A DNA stretch of 64,000 nucleotides from Elusimicrobia bacterium GWA2_56_46 (GTDB lineage Bacteria; Elusimicrobiota; Elusimicrobia; Elusimicrobiales; UBA9959). A program made the position numbers and the translations under genes. The stretch's first letter is position 1, and each line of letters opens with the position of its first letter. Below, piece by piece: positions 28,254 to 36,627 of the stretch. The notes under the pieces were generated by a model. That model was not told the origin of the DNA, searched no databases, and worked only from the letters and a program-made list of their open reading frames with translations. The stretch lies in contig MGTT01000027.1 of NCBI GenBank assembly GCA_001799575.1, positions 30,011-94,010 on the forward strand, read 5' to 3'.

Positions 28254-28774
28254 AATTTTTAATCATTTTTTTTACGCTGACGGCGGCCGCCTGCTCCGGC
28301 AGCGTCCCGGGCGGGACGGTGCAGGAAGGAGCCAGTCTTCTCACCGGCGTAAAAGTCTCGGAGGTTAACGACAACCTGGTCCGCTGGACCTTAAACTCCG
28401 GGACGGCCCGGTTCGAAGAAGGCGAGACCAGGATCCACTTCGATATGCCGGAGATGTCGTTCTTTGAGAACAACAGGCCCGCCTCACGGCTTACCGCCGA
28501 AACCGGATTCCTGAACATGACCAGGAAAGACGCCCAGCTTGAGAAGAAAGTAAGAGTGGAGTCCAAAACCCAGGCCATGACGCTGCTGACCTCCAGGCTT
28601 TTCTTCAGTTCCGAAAAGGACAAGATCTGGACCGAAGATCCGGTGACCATCTATAAAGACAACACCGTCACCCACGGACGCGGTTTCACGGCCAAGCCGG
28701 ACTTATCCGAGATAGAAATAACGCGGCAGGAAACCACCACGACCGGGAAACAGGATGCCAAAAAGAAAAAATGA
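28250..28774 (+). CDS. lptC: LPS export protein LptC, probable CTG start
   Basis: The conserved body is open from an internal ATG at 28319, but that start would remove the membrane anchor. Reading upstream in frame gives KFLIIFFTLTAAACSG, a lipoprotein-like signal segment with a lipobox-type Cys. The only plausible start is CTG at 28250, overlapping the kdsD stop as CTGA, with GAGAGAGGG upstream as a ribosome-binding site. The 174-aa product has LptC-like beta-jellyroll segments (LLTGVKVSEVNDN, SRLTAETGFLNMTRKDAQL, DNTVTHGRGFTAKPD). LptC links LptB2FG to LptA in the periplasm. lptA and lptB follow. Confidence 0.82.
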   Translation: MKFLIIFFTLTAAACSGSVPGGTVQEGASLLTGVKVSEVNDNLVRWTLNSGTARFEEGETRIHFDMPEMSFFENNRPASRLTAETGFLNMTRKDAQLEKKVRVESKTQAMTLLTSRLFFSSEKDKIWTEDPVTIYKDNTVTHGRGFTAKPDLSEIEITRQETTTTGKQDAKKKK

Positions 28775-29519
28775 CCGGTATCGGGCGCGGACACGGGCGC
28801 TTCTCATGCTTGCGTGTCTCTCTTGCTTTGCTCCGGCGGGCCTGAGCGCCGCGTCCGACGACCTGCTGATGGGTTCCGTGGTCAGGAGCGAAAAATACAG
28901 GCTGATAACGGACACCGCCAGCAGCCTTGAGATCTTCGACGGCACTGTTTCTTTCCGTAACGCCGTCTATAACCTCAAGGCCGATCACGCCGTCCATGAC
29001 CGCAAGACCGCGGAATGGACCCTGCGCGGTTCCGTCTATTGCCTCCGCAAATTCGCGGACGGCTCTAATCTGGAACTATATTGCGACAACGGGAAATACC
29101 ACGAGAACTTCGAGAAAGCCGAACTTTACCGCGGCAGCGACCCGATCCGGATGAAACACGTCGCGGCCGACGGCAAGCTCCTGCGCGGCCGCTGCGACCG
29201 GATCAACGCCGACAACGCCAAGGCCTCCATGGATTTCCTGGGAAATTTCTATCTGCGCACCGAAAATATGGAAATTTTTTCGGACAACGGCTTTTACAGC
29301 GACACCGAACGTTCTTTCCTCATTTATAACTCCGCCACGGCCCCCTCCCGGCCGAAAACCTCCGCCAGATCCCTGCCGGCGGCCATAGGAACCCGCGAGG
29401 GCAGGGATTTCGCCATGACGGGCGAGAGAATGAAATTTTTCCGGGATACCGGCGACGTAAAGCTGTATAACAATGTAGCCGGCTGGATAAAAGCCGTGAA
29501 GGCGGCGCAGCCGCGTTGA
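28755..29519 (+). CDS. lptA: LPS transport periplasmic protein LptA/OstA-like
   Basis: This 254-aa protein has an N-terminal signal peptide (ALLMLACLSCFAPAGLSA) and an OstA-type beta-jellyroll: EIFDGTVSFRNAVYNLKADHAV, ELYCDNGKYHENFEKAELY and NMEIFSDNGFYSDTERSFL in separate strands. LptA forms the periplasmic bridge that carries LPS. It is longer than E. coli LptA (185 aa), which fits an OstA-like variant. It overlaps lptC by 20 bp and precedes lptB, the normal lptCAB order. Confidence 0.86.
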   Translation: MPKRKNDRYRARTRALLMLACLSCFAPAGLSAASDDLLMGSVVRSEKYRLITDTASSLEIFDGTVSFRNAVYNLKADHAVHDRKTAEWTLRGSVYCLRKFADGSNLELYCDNGKYHENFEKAELYRGSDPIRMKHVAADGKLLRGRCDRINADNAKASMDFLGNFYLRTENMEIFSDNGFYSDTERSFLIYNSATAPSRPKTSARSLPAAIGTREGRDFAMTGERMKFFRDTGDVKLYNNVAGWIKAVKAAQPR

Positions 29520-29528
29520 ATCCTATTT

Positions 29529-30248
29529 ATGAGACTGAATTCCGAACTGCTTGAAAAAAGTTTTAACCGCCGGAAAGTGGTCAACGGCATAAGCCTGGAT
29601 ATCCGGTCCGGGGAAATCTGCGGCTTGCTCGGCCCCAACGGGGCGGGCAAGACCACCACCTTTCATATGCTGGTCGGCTTCCTGGAACCCGACTCCGGCA
29701 AGGTTTTCATAGACGATAAGGATGTGTCCGCCGCCCCCATGTACCTGCGGGCCAGGAACGGCATCGGCTATCTGGCGCAGGAACCCACGGTCTTCCGGGG
29801 TCTCAGCGTTGAAGACAATCTTGTGGCGATCCTGGAACGCACGGTCGGGGACAAAAAGGTTATCATGAACCGGGTGGACTCCCTTCTGGGCGAATTCGGG
29901 CTGCTGAAACTGAGGAAGCAGAAGGCCTGGTCGCTTTCAGGCGGAGAGAAGCGCCGCCTGGAAGTGGCGCGCGTCATGATAAACGAGCCCAGGATCATCC
30001 TGCTGGACGAACCTTTCGTGGGGATAGATCCCATCACGGTCAGCGAATTAAAAAAGATAATCTGCCACCTGAAAGATAAGGGCATCGGGGTGCTGATAAC
30101 CGACCACAATGTCCGGGAAACCCTTTCCATCACCGACAGGTCATACCTGATCTACAACGGCGCTATCCTCATAGAAGGCACGGCCGAAGTCCTGCTGAAC
30201 GACCCCAAAGCCAGAGAACTCTACCTAGGCTGGGATTTCAAGATGTAA
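29529..30248 (+). CDS. lptB: LPS export ABC transporter ATPase LptB
   Basis: This 239-aa ABC ATPase shows LLGPNGAGKTTTFHMLVG (Walker A), GIGYLAQEPTVFRGLSVEDN (Q-loop, typical LptB), WSLSGGEKRRLEVARVM (signature), IILLDEPFVGIDPITV (Walker B) and ITDHNVRETLSITDR (H-loop). LptB powers extraction of LPS from the inner membrane. It closes the operon. LptF and LptG are not in the window. The gene behind it is on the opposite strand. Confidence 0.95.
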   Translation: MRLNSELLEKSFNRRKVVNGISLDIRSGEICGLLGPNGAGKTTTFHMLVGFLEPDSGKVFIDDKDVSAAPMYLRARNGIGYLAQEPTVFRGLSVEDNLVAILERTVGDKKVIMNRVDSLLGEFGLLKLRKQKAWSLSGGEKRRLEVARVMINEPRIILLDEPFVGIDPITVSELKKIICHLKDKGIGVLITDHNVRETLSITDRSYLIYNGAILIEGTAEVLLNDPKARELYLGWDFKM

Positions 30249-30272
30249 TCCGGCCAGAGTAGCCGGTACAGC

Positions 30273-31370
30273 CTAATTCCTGTTTGAAATTATCCACTCT
30301 TTCCAGAAAGGGTCTTCTATCTCATGGGCGTTTTTATCACGCCTTACAATTATACCTTTGTCAATCAGCCTTCCGATGGCGCTGCCGGAGGTGCTGACGG
30401 TCTTAATCCCGTATTTTTGGATGAACTGCTGCGAAGTTACGGCGCTGCCGCCCGCGGCCAGCCCTATGACAATCTTGCGCTCGGTATTATCCAGACCATT
30501 CCACCACCTTTTATAGTCGGCGTTATGCTGGATCACTATATTTCCAATGGCTTCCTTTATCAGCTCCCGCCGGAAGAGACCTTTTTCGTGCGTGATATAA
30601 AGTTCATGGCAAAGCTGCTGAGTGTAGTAAGGGTGGCATCCGGTAAATGCCAGGATATCTTTCACTATCCCGACGGCGTTTATGCCTGCGGAGGCGAACC
30701 TCTTCAACACAAAATCCTCCATCTCTTTTTCGGGAATACCCCCCAAAACCTTCTGCCGGCCGAATTTGTAAAAAGGATTTTTCTTTTCCTGGAAGATGTC
30801 GCGGATCATGCTCTCCTGACTGCCAATGAATATGTAAGATACGTTTTGATGGGCCTGAAAGACTCCCCGCATTTTTTTCTCAAGATTGGGAGAAATGCGG
30901 CGTATCTCCTGAAACTCGTCAAACACCACCACAATACGCCTATTCTGCTTCTTGGCGATTACCTCCGGCAGTTCAAGACTTTCCGCGATAACGGAACTCT
31001 TATCCGCCGCGGTCGGGGAAAAGGAAACATTCATTTCGCCTGTGGCGGGATTATATTCCATGGCGGGTTGTATTTTAAGGGATTTTAGATAAGTTTTCAG
31101 CTTTTCAAAGGGACTTAAAGCCAGCGCTTTTTTGACATAGGCGTTGGCCAGGTCTATTTCGTCTGAAATTATTTCCAGATCTAGGCGTATTGACTTGATA
31201 TCCATACCGGCAAGAGCTTTATTAACCATGCTGCTTTTGCCGTAACGCCTCTGGCTGATAAGCACCACGTTCTGCCCGGATTCGATGTCCGAGACCAGTT
31301 CCTTTATTTCCTGGCGCCTGTTAGTGAAGTGTTCGCCCTCCACTATCGCGCCAAACCTGAAAGGATTCAT
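30273..31370 (-). CDS. AAA-family ATPase with C-terminal winged helix
   Basis: This 365-aa protein resembles the archaeal-type ATPase family (PF01637-like): FTNRRQEIKELVSDI, Walker A (SQRRYGKSSMVNKAL), Walker B (IVVVFDEFQEI), an IFIGSQESMIRDIF sensor-like segment and a C-terminal helix-turn-helix (ALGIxx-type region around QQFIQKYGIKTVSTSGSAI). Function is not established for such STAND-like ATPases. Its DNA is AT-richer than its neighbours. It has its own promoter, an operator-like palindrome and a strong AAGGAGGG site, and it interrupts the plus-strand LPS block. All of this suggests horizontal gain. Confidence 0.83.
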   Translation of the reverse strand: MNPFRFGAIVEGEHFTNRRQEIKELVSDIESGQNVVLISQRRYGKSSMVNKALAGMDIKSIRLDLEIISDEIDLANAYVKKALALSPFEKLKTYLKSLKIQPAMEYNPATGEMNVSFSPTAADKSSVIAESLELPEVIAKKQNRRIVVVFDEFQEIRRISPNLEKKMRGVFQAHQNVSYIFIGSQESMIRDIFQEKKNPFYKFGRQKVLGGIPEKEMEDFVLKRFASAGINAVGIVKDILAFTGCHPYYTQQLCHELYITHEKGLFRRELIKEAIGNIVIQHNADYKRWWNGLDNTERKIVIGLAAGGSAVTSQQFIQKYGIKTVSTSGSAIGRLIDKGIIVRRDKNAHEIEDPFWKEWIISNRN

Positions 31371-31397
31371 AAGCCCTCCTTAATTACGACAACGATC

Positions 31398-31417
31398 GTT
31401 ACGACATATATCGTAAC
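31398..31417 (-). promoter_or_regulatory. operator-like palindrome upstream of the AAA ATPase
   Basis: GTTACGA and TCGTAAC are separated by CATATA. A second small palindrome, ACGATCGT, adjoins at 31392-31399. The site lies just downstream of the predicted transcription start and 27 bp before the start codon, a position suited to a repressor. Confidence 0.55.
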
Positions 31418-31433
31418 CTAGATCCATAGGCAT

Positions 31434-31462
31434 ATAATCTTAATTTAAGTGCCTTTTGTCAA
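31434..31462 (-). promoter_or_regulatory. sigma70-type promoter for the AAA ATPase
   Basis: On the minus strand a perfect TTGACA (31457-31462) stands 17 bases from GATTAT (31434-31439). This is the best full promoter match I see in the window. Confidence 0.7.
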
Positions 31463-31517
31463 GACTGGGCCAAATAAAAGGAACAGTTATAGGGAATAAA
31501 TCCGAGCGCGAAGCGGG

Positions 31518-31590
31518 CGTCGGGCCCAGCGCTATGCGCGCCTGGCCCGACGAGGTGTATGCCTCCCGGAGGGCGCCCGCTATGCGGGCG
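31518..31590. repeat. stacked inverted repeats in the AAA-TPR gap
   Basis: GTCGGGCCCAGCGC and GCGCCTGGCCCGAC pair with two mismatches around TATGC. CCTCC/GGAGG and CGCCCGC/GCGGGCG form two further short hairpins. The stretch is GC-rich, has no coding character and is followed by the AACT-loop hairpin at 31591. Confidence 0.6.
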
Positions 31591-31612
31591 GAAAACTTCA
31601 ACTGAAGTTTTC
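31591..31612 (-). repeat. hairpin of the stop-adjacent family (GAAAACTTC stem)
   Basis: GAAAACTTC and GAAGTTTTC flank AACT. On the minus strand it is preceded by TAACCT, matching the TAACCC lead of the other copies. Here no intact ORF ends at that TAA, which hints at a decayed gene or a solo insertion. Confidence 0.65.
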
Positions 31613-31641
31613 AGGTTAGCCCAGCATTTTCGGCAAAGAGA

Positions 31642-31692
31642 GCCAGGCGCATTTTTCTGCTGAAAAATAAGCCTGGCACCTTTGTCCGGACA
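31642..31692. repeat. GCCAGGC hairpin plus TGTCCGGACA palindrome
   Basis: GCCAGGC and GCCTGGC enclose ATTTTTC/GAAAAAT with a 2-base internal bulge and a TGCT loop. A GCACCTTT block and the perfect palindrome TGTCCGGACA (31683-31692) follow. The GCCTGGCACCTTT block repeats half of the palindrome at 15373. Confidence 0.6.
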
Positions 31693-31718
31693 CATTTGCC
31701 CGGCATTGCCTTGCCGCC

Positions 31719-32786
31719 TCAGGTGAAGCTTTCCAGGTAGGTGCGGAGATGGTGTTTTTTGGCTTTGGCTATGGCGGCGAAATACATTTTGTCGGCTTCG
31801 GCGGCGCGGCCTTCCAGATAATGGACGTTCGCCATTGAAAGTTCGCTCAGGACCTCGCCCCTCGGCTCCGCGTTGCCGTCAAAAAGCCGCCGGGCGCGCT
31901 TAAAATATAACATCGCGTTCTTAAACTCCCCCCGCTTCTTGTAGACTTCCCCAAGCCCCCATTCCACGAAACCCAGGTCGGGCCTATCGCCTATTTCCGA
32001 ATAAAGCTTATGCGCCCGCCGATAGCCCTTAAAAGCGGCGTCAAGCTCCCCTTGCTGCCGCAGCACATTGGCAAGCCCGCATTCCGCATAGGCCTTGGCA
32101 AAAGAATCCTCCGTCTTCAGGAACAGTTTACGCGCCCGCTCGTACGCGGCCCGCGCGGGCTTCATGAAACCCGCCACGCGCAGCACACCGCCCAGCCCGA
32201 ACAGCGCGTAACCCCCGGCGGACGGATCATTATCCCTGCCCGCGTACATCCCGGATCTTTTAAAGGACTCTATTGAAAGGCTATACCGGCCTTCCAGCCT
32301 GTAAAGACCGCCCAGCGCCCAGAATATAAAAGCCGCGGCGCCGTGATCTTTCTCTTTAAGATACCCGCGGAGCAGACGCTCCAGTATTGGCCCTGATTTT
32401 TCAAATTCCCCTTTCAGACGGTAAGCCATGGCCAGCTCCAGCTCCGCCTCGGACTTCAGGCCCGGGGCGCCGGCCGCGGCTTTAAGGGCCGCGCGGGCGA
32501 AAGCGAAAGCCTGTTTCTCATGCCCCAGCGCCCGATGGCAGGCGGCGGCTTTTATAAGGGCCAGGCAGAAAAATTCAGCGGTCGGAAAACCGTGCTTAAG
32601 AGCGGATCCGTAAGCGGTTATGGCTTTGTCGAATATCCCCTTTAGACGCCAGGCTTCCCCGTACAGGTAATACCAGCGCCCCTCAAATCCGCGCGGCCGG
32701 GGGATCCTTTTCAGGGCTTTAAAAGCCGCATCCGGTTTTCCCGCTTCCAGAAGATCGGCTGTCTTTTCAAGTTCTTCAATTATCAT
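31719..32786 (-). CDS. tetratricopeptide-repeat protein
   Basis: This 355-aa soluble protein is made almost entirely of TPR-like helix pairs, for example WYYLYGEAWRLKGIFDKAITAYGSAL, GGLYRLEGRYSLSIESF, GLANVLRQQGELDAAFKGY and GEVYKKRGEFKNAMLYF in successive repeats. No signal peptide or catalytic domain is visible. TPR scaffolds mediate protein contacts, and the partner is unknown. It lies upstream, in the sense of transcription, of the AAA ATPase but is separated from it by 348 bp of repeats and a promoter. Confidence 0.85.
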   Translation of the reverse strand: MIIEELEKTADLLEAGKPDAAFKALKRIPRPRGFEGRWYYLYGEAWRLKGIFDKAITAYGSALKHGFPTAEFFCLALIKAAACHRALGHEKQAFAFARAALKAAAGAPGLKSEAELELAMAYRLKGEFEKSGPILERLLRGYLKEKDHGAAAFIFWALGGLYRLEGRYSLSIESFKRSGMYAGRDNDPSAGGYALFGLGGVLRVAGFMKPARAAYERARKLFLKTEDSFAKAYAECGLANVLRQQGELDAAFKGYRRAHKLYSEIGDRPDLGFVEWGLGEVYKKRGEFKNAMLYFKRARRLFDGNAEPRGEVLSELSMANVHYLEGRAAEADKMYFAAIAKAKKHHLRTYLESFT

Positions 32787-32814
32787 AATATCTCCATATG
32801 ACAGGGCAGAGGGT

Positions 32815-33591
32815 TCAGGGTACGGCGCACATACTCTTCAACGGGCATTTTCCGCAAAGCGGCCTGGTCTTCCGGCAGCAATCCTTGCCCAGCGCCACTA
32901 TGAGAGCGTGATACTCGTTATAAACCCGGTGATCCGGCGGCAAAGCGCGCTCAAAAGCAGACTGAAGTCCGGCATAAGTCCCGGAAACGAGACCCAGACG
33001 CCCGAATATTCTGTGAGTATATGCGTCCACCACGAATTTTGGTCTGCCTCCCGCGTACAGGATCATGGAATCTGCGGTTTCAGGGCCTATACCATTTATC
33101 TTCAGGAGTTCGTCCCGCAGTTCCTCAAGAGGGGTCACTGAAAACCATTTTCTGATCCCCTCGGGATGCCGGATCAATACGTATGCGGAAAAACCTTTAA
33201 GCCTTGCCGCTTTCTGACGATAAAAGCCGGAGGAGCGTATCAGCCCGCCTAAAACCCTCAGATCCATCCGGCTCAGGCTTTCAACCGTGAGCTTTCCGGA
33301 ACTAACCAGTCCGGCCAGAGCGGTTCGGGCGTTGGCCCAGGCCGTATTCTGGGCCAGGAGGGCGCCGGCGCAGATCTCGAAACAGGCTTTTTCCGGCTGC
33401 GGCCCGTAAAACAGCCGGCGATAGGCGGGAGGCCAGCCTGACCGCGGTGAAACAGGCCACCAGCCCTGCGGGCCGAAAGCCTTAAACAACCTTTCGTAGA
33501 CGCGCCTCAGGCCGGCGGCAGAAGCCGCTTTATCTCGCGCAGGAGAGCGTCCAGGTCGTAAGGTTTTTTCATGAAATTTATGGCGCCGCAT
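32815..33591 (-). CDS. HhH-GPD DNA glycosylase, MagIII/COG2231-like
   Basis: A DNA repair glycosylase of the endonuclease III superfamily. It shows ICAGALLAQNTAWANARTAL, the helix-hairpin-helix LLKINGIGPETADSMILYA, the catalytic-Asp segment FVVDAYTHRIFGRLGL and a C-terminal [4Fe-4S] motif C-x6-C-x2-C-x5-C (CRKTRPLCGKCPLKSMC). Glu replaces the catalytic Lys of true Nth after the hairpin, as in the monofunctional 3-methyladenine glycosylase group, so a lyase activity is unlikely. The frame is open to an ATG at 33591, overlapping the regulator gene by 85 bp. The real start is more likely near 33510 (CTG overlapping TGA) or 33489 (TTG). Confidence 0.82.
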   Translation of the reverse strand: MRRHKFHEKTLRPGRSPARDKAASAAGLRRVYERLFKAFGPQGWWPVSPRSGWPPAYRRLFYGPQPEKACFEICAGALLAQNTAWANARTALAGLVSSGKLTVESLSRMDLRVLGGLIRSSGFYRQKAARLKGFSAYVLIRHPEGIRKWFSVTPLEELRDELLKINGIGPETADSMILYAGGRPKFVVDAYTHRIFGRLGLVSGTYAGLQSAFERALPPDHRVYNEYHALIVALGKDCCRKTRPLCGKCPLKSMCAVP

Positions 33592-33881
33592 AATTTAATT
33601 TTTTCTACGCTTTCCGGAGAATCCATAGTGGATATGACCAGAACAGGGATGTGCCGGGTAGCATTATCTCTTTTGAGGGCGTTGCAGACTTCGTAACCGT
33701 TGAGTTTGGGGAGCAGCAGATCCAGGAGGATGAGATCGGGCCTCTCCCGCCTGGCCAGAGTTATCCCCGCTACTCCGTCACCCGCCAAAAAAACCGCGCG
33801 GCCTTCGTTCTCAAGGACTTCCTTCAGAACCACGGAGGTGCTCTTGCTGTCCTCGATTATGAGTATTTTGCTTTTCTTCAT
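33507..33881 (-). CDS. CheY-like single-domain response regulator
   Basis: This 124-aa receiver domain has the acidic pocket IIEDSKS, phospho-acceptor D54 (LILLDLLLPKLNGYEV), ST at 84-85 and KKPYD at 105-109. There is no output domain, so it acts by protein contact. No kinase lies next to it. It overlaps the upstream membrane-protein gene by 4 bp (ATGA) and the glycosylase gene downstream. Confidence 0.92.
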   Translation of the reverse strand: MKKSKILIIEDSKSTSVVLKEVLENEGRAVFLAGDGVAGITLARRERPDLILLDLLLPKLNGYEVCNALKRDNATRHIPVLVISTMDSPESVEKIKLCGAINFMKKPYDLDALLREIKRLLPPA

Positions 33882-34930
33882 GGCACAGGCTTTTCCCCGC
33901 CCTGATCGGGCGTTTCGGACACTTTCAGCGCCCAGTATACGAAAATGCTGGCTAACGACGGTACCAGGTAGTAAAGGAAACGGAAAATGAGCGTGGCTGC
34001 CAGGGCGTGGCCTAGTTCCACCCCGGCCTGGACGTAGACGGCCGTCATGGCGGCCTCCATGGCGCCCAGCCCCCCCGGCAGGAAAGGTATCACCGTCATA
34101 AGCTGTCCGAAAGCGAAGCCTATGACAAGCTTGGTGGAGCCCAGATTCACGCCCACGGCGCGGAAAGCGAAATTAAGTATGAAGATATTACTGATCCAGT
34201 CCAGACAGACATACGCCAGAACCAGGGGCAGCTCGTATCTGCGGGCGTGAATCGTGCGTATACCGGCGCCAAGCTGGCTTTCGAACTCCAGAAAGGTTTC
34301 CTCCGGGATCTCTTTCTTTGAGAAAAAAAACAGAAAATGATTGACGATATGATAGATCCTGCGCGCCCAGGCCGAACGCAGTTCGTGGTGGAAGAACAGC
34401 AGGACAAGCGCGAACGCGAAAGCCAGCACAAACAGAACCCCCGCCACGCCTTCAAAAAATTTCATGCCGAACTGGTTGGTTCTGAGGATCTGCAGCACCA
34501 TGCCCTCGATTATAACGACTGAAAGCACCAGATAAATGAAAACGCTGATCACCACCGAGGAGGTGACGCTTATCCCATACGGGATCCGGCGCCGGCTCAG
34601 CAGGTGGGCGCGGGTGGCGAAACCGCTTACTCCTCCCGAAGAGACGAAATAATTTACCGTGGTGGAGACGAAAGAGACCCCCGCCGTCTCCCAGAACGGC
34701 AGGCGGTATCCGAGAATCTTCAGCACCTCCCAGAGGGAGAGGCCCATAAAAAGATAGCTCGTAAAGGAAAAAGCCAGCGCGGCCAGGAGGAACAAAGGAT
34801 GGGAGTCCCGCATGACCCCGGCAAGCAGGCCGAGGTTGGGGTAGACCAGCGAGAAGAGTATACCCAGCGAGACAGCCACAGGCACATAAATGAGCAGTTT
34901 CCGCTTTACTTTTGAGTCCGCTATTTTCAT
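33878..34930 (-). CDS. YbhN/UPF0104-type (LPG synthase TM domain-like) membrane protein
   Basis: This 350-aa polytopic protein has about eight hydrophobic helices and the family landmarks SSGGVSGFATRAHLLSRR and FLPGGLGAMEAAMTAVYV. The family is the membrane half of lysylphosphatidylglycerol synthases (flippase-like). Stand-alone members occur near envelope and glycolipid genes and may move lipids. No aminoacyl-transfer domain is present. It starts 90 bp from the divergent nadB gene. Confidence 0.88.
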   Translation of the reverse strand: MKIADSKVKRKLLIYVPVAVSLGILFSLVYPNLGLLAGVMRDSHPLFLLAALAFSFTSYLFMGLSLWEVLKILGYRLPFWETAGVSFVSTTVNYFVSSGGVSGFATRAHLLSRRRIPYGISVTSSVVISVFIYLVLSVVIIEGMVLQILRTNQFGMKFFEGVAGVLFVLAFAFALVLLFFHHELRSAWARRIYHIVNHFLFFFSKKEIPEETFLEFESQLGAGIRTIHARRYELPLVLAYVCLDWISNIFILNFAFRAVGVNLGSTKLVIGFAFGQLMTVIPFLPGGLGAMEAAMTAVYVQAGVELGHALAATLIFRFLYYLVPSLASIFVYWALKVSETPDQGGEKPVP

Positions 34931-34983
34931 ATTTAGTAGAATATATTTTAGACTTTTGCGGCGGATAATGAAAGCGGAAAGAA

Positions 34984-35018
34984 GAATCCGGAATCCGGAA
35001 TCTTGAATCCTGAACCCC
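34984..35018. repeat. 7-bp repeat array GAATCCN directly before nadB
   Basis: Five exact-phase units: GAATCCG twice, then GAATCTT, GAATCCT and GAACCCC. The array ends one base before the nadB ATG at 35020, so the space where a Shine-Dalgarno should be is filled by repeat. The reverse complement (CGGATTC) resembles the array pair at 51818-51913. Confidence 0.85.
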
Positions 35019-35019
35019 T

Positions 35020-36627
35020 ATGTCCATTTACAATTCTGATTTTCTGGTGATAGGCACGGGGCTTTCCGGCCTGCTGACGGCGCATAAGCTTTCGCGCCTG
35101 GGTTCGGTTCACCTTGTCTCCAAGCGCGAAGCGCGCGTTTCCAACACCGATCTCGCCCAGGGCGGCATCGCCGCGGTCACCGGAAAGGACGACGATTTTC
35201 TCCTCCACGTAAACGACACTCTGAAAACCGGATCGGGGCTGGCCGACCGCCGCGTGGTGGAACTCGTGATACGCGAAGGTCCGGCAAGGATAAAGGAACT
35301 GGTGGAACTGGGCGTGCGCTTCACTAAAAAAGGCGCCGGTTTCGAACTCGGCCTTGAGGGCGGACATTCCAGGCGGCGCATCCTGCACGCGGCCGACTCT
35401 ACCGGGCGGGAAATAGAATCAGCGCTGCTTAAACTGTGCCGCTCGAACAAAAAAATCCGTTTTTTCGAGGATCACGCCGCCGTGGATCTTATCCTGGACG
35501 CCCACCCGGCCGGAACCCGGCCGGCGGCCAACGTCTGCCGAGGGGCATACGTGCTGGAGGCGAAAACCAGCGTCATCCACAGTTTTCTGGCCGCCAGAAC
35601 CATACTGGCCTCCGGCGGCGCCGGCAAGGTCTACCTTTACACCTCCAATCCCGACAGCGCCACCGGGGACGGCATGGCCATGGCGTACCGGGCCGGCTTG
35701 CGCCTCCTTAATATGGAGTTCGTCCAGTTCCACCCCACCTGCCTTTATCATCCCAGGGCCAAATCTTTCCTGATCTCGGAAGCGGTGCGGGGCGAGGGCG
35801 GCGTGCTGCGGCTGGCCGGCGGAGAACCTTTCATGGCGGCCTATGACCCGCGCAAGGAACTGGCTCCGCGCGACATCGTGGCGCGGGCCATAGACAGCGA
35901 GCTTAAAAAAACAGGCGACGAATGCGTTTATCTGGATATAACCTCCCGCCCGGCGGCGTTCATTAAAAAACGCTTCCCGAATATCCATAAACAATGCCTC
36001 TCTTTCGGCATAGACATGACCAGGGAGCCGATCCCGGTCGTTCCCGCGGCCCATTTTTTCTGCGGCGGAGTGGAAACCGACGACTGGGGCCGCACCGCCA
36101 TGCCCGGATTGTACGCCGTAGGTGAAACGGCCCACACCGGTCTGCACGGGGCCAACCGCCTGGCTTCCAATTCGCTGCTGGAGGCCTGCGTTTTCGCGCA
36201 CCGGGCGGCCGTCTCCATAAAAGGGGATTTCGTCAGGACGCGCGTCAAAAAAACCCTGAAATCCGGAGTCTGGAATTATGGCGACGCGCGCCCTTCCGAC
36301 GAGGCGGTCATGATCACCCATAACTGGGACGAACTCCGCACCCTGATGTGGAACTATGTGGGGATCGTCCGCAGCGACAAACGCCTGGAACGCGCCGGCG
36401 CCAGGGTTAAAATAATCGCCGGGGAGATAGTGAAATATTACTGGGATTTCCTGCTCACACTGGATCTGCTGGAATTACGCAACATCGCCTGCCTGGCCGA
36501 TACTATTATCCGTTCGGCGGCCGCGCGCAAGGAATCGCGCGGGCTCCATTTCAACATCAATTACCCGGCCGCCGACGAGGCGTACGCGAAGAATACGGCG
36601 GTGGACCGGTACAGCGGTAACCGGTAA
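35020..36627 (+). CDS. nadB: L-aspartate oxidase
   Basis: NadB oxidises aspartate to iminoaspartate in NAD synthesis. The 535-aa flavoprotein has the FAD-binding N-terminus (LVIGTGLSGLLTAHKLSRLG), DLAQGGIAAVTG, GLEGGHSRRRILHAADSTG, MEFVQFHPTCLYHP, RGEGGVLR, VPAAHFFCGGVETD, GLHGANRLASNSLLEACVF and a C-terminal helical domain. Its last codons (SGNR stop) are encoded by the heptamer array that begins at 36617, so the repeat supplies the stop. nadA and nadC are not in the window. Confidence 0.95.
   Translation: MSIYNSDFLVIGTGLSGLLTAHKLSRLGSVHLVSKREARVSNTDLAQGGIAAVTGKDDDFLLHVNDTLKTGSGLADRRVVELVIREGPARIKELVELGVRFTKKGAGFELGLEGGHSRRRILHAADSTGREIESALLKLCRSNKKIRFFEDHAAVDLILDAHPAGTRPAANVCRGAYVLEAKTSVIHSFLAARTILASGGAGKVYLYTSNPDSATGDGMAMAYRAGLRLLNMEFVQFHPTCLYHPRAKSFLISEAVRGEGGVLRLAGGEPFMAAYDPRKELAPRDIVARAIDSELKKTGDECVYLDITSRPAAFIKKRFPNIHKQCLSFGIDMTREPIPVVPAAHFFCGGVETDDWGRTAMPGLYAVGETAHTGLHGANRLASNSLLEACVFAHRAAVSIKGDFVRTRVKKTLKSGVWNYGDARPSDEAVMITHNWDELRTLMWNYVGIVRSDKRLERAGARVKIIAGEIVKYYWDFLLTLDLLELRNIACLADTIIRSAAARKESRGLHFNINYPAADEAYAKNTAVDRYSGNR

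Noticed and set aside
30250..30266. CCGGC/GCCGG inverted pair after lptB
   Set aside because: The arms are only 5 bp and there is no T-run, so it was not called a terminator.
31459..31695. 78-aa minus-strand frame in the repeat-rich gap
   Set aside because: It is composed of hairpin DNA and overlaps the AAA promoter; there is no start signal or conserved motif.
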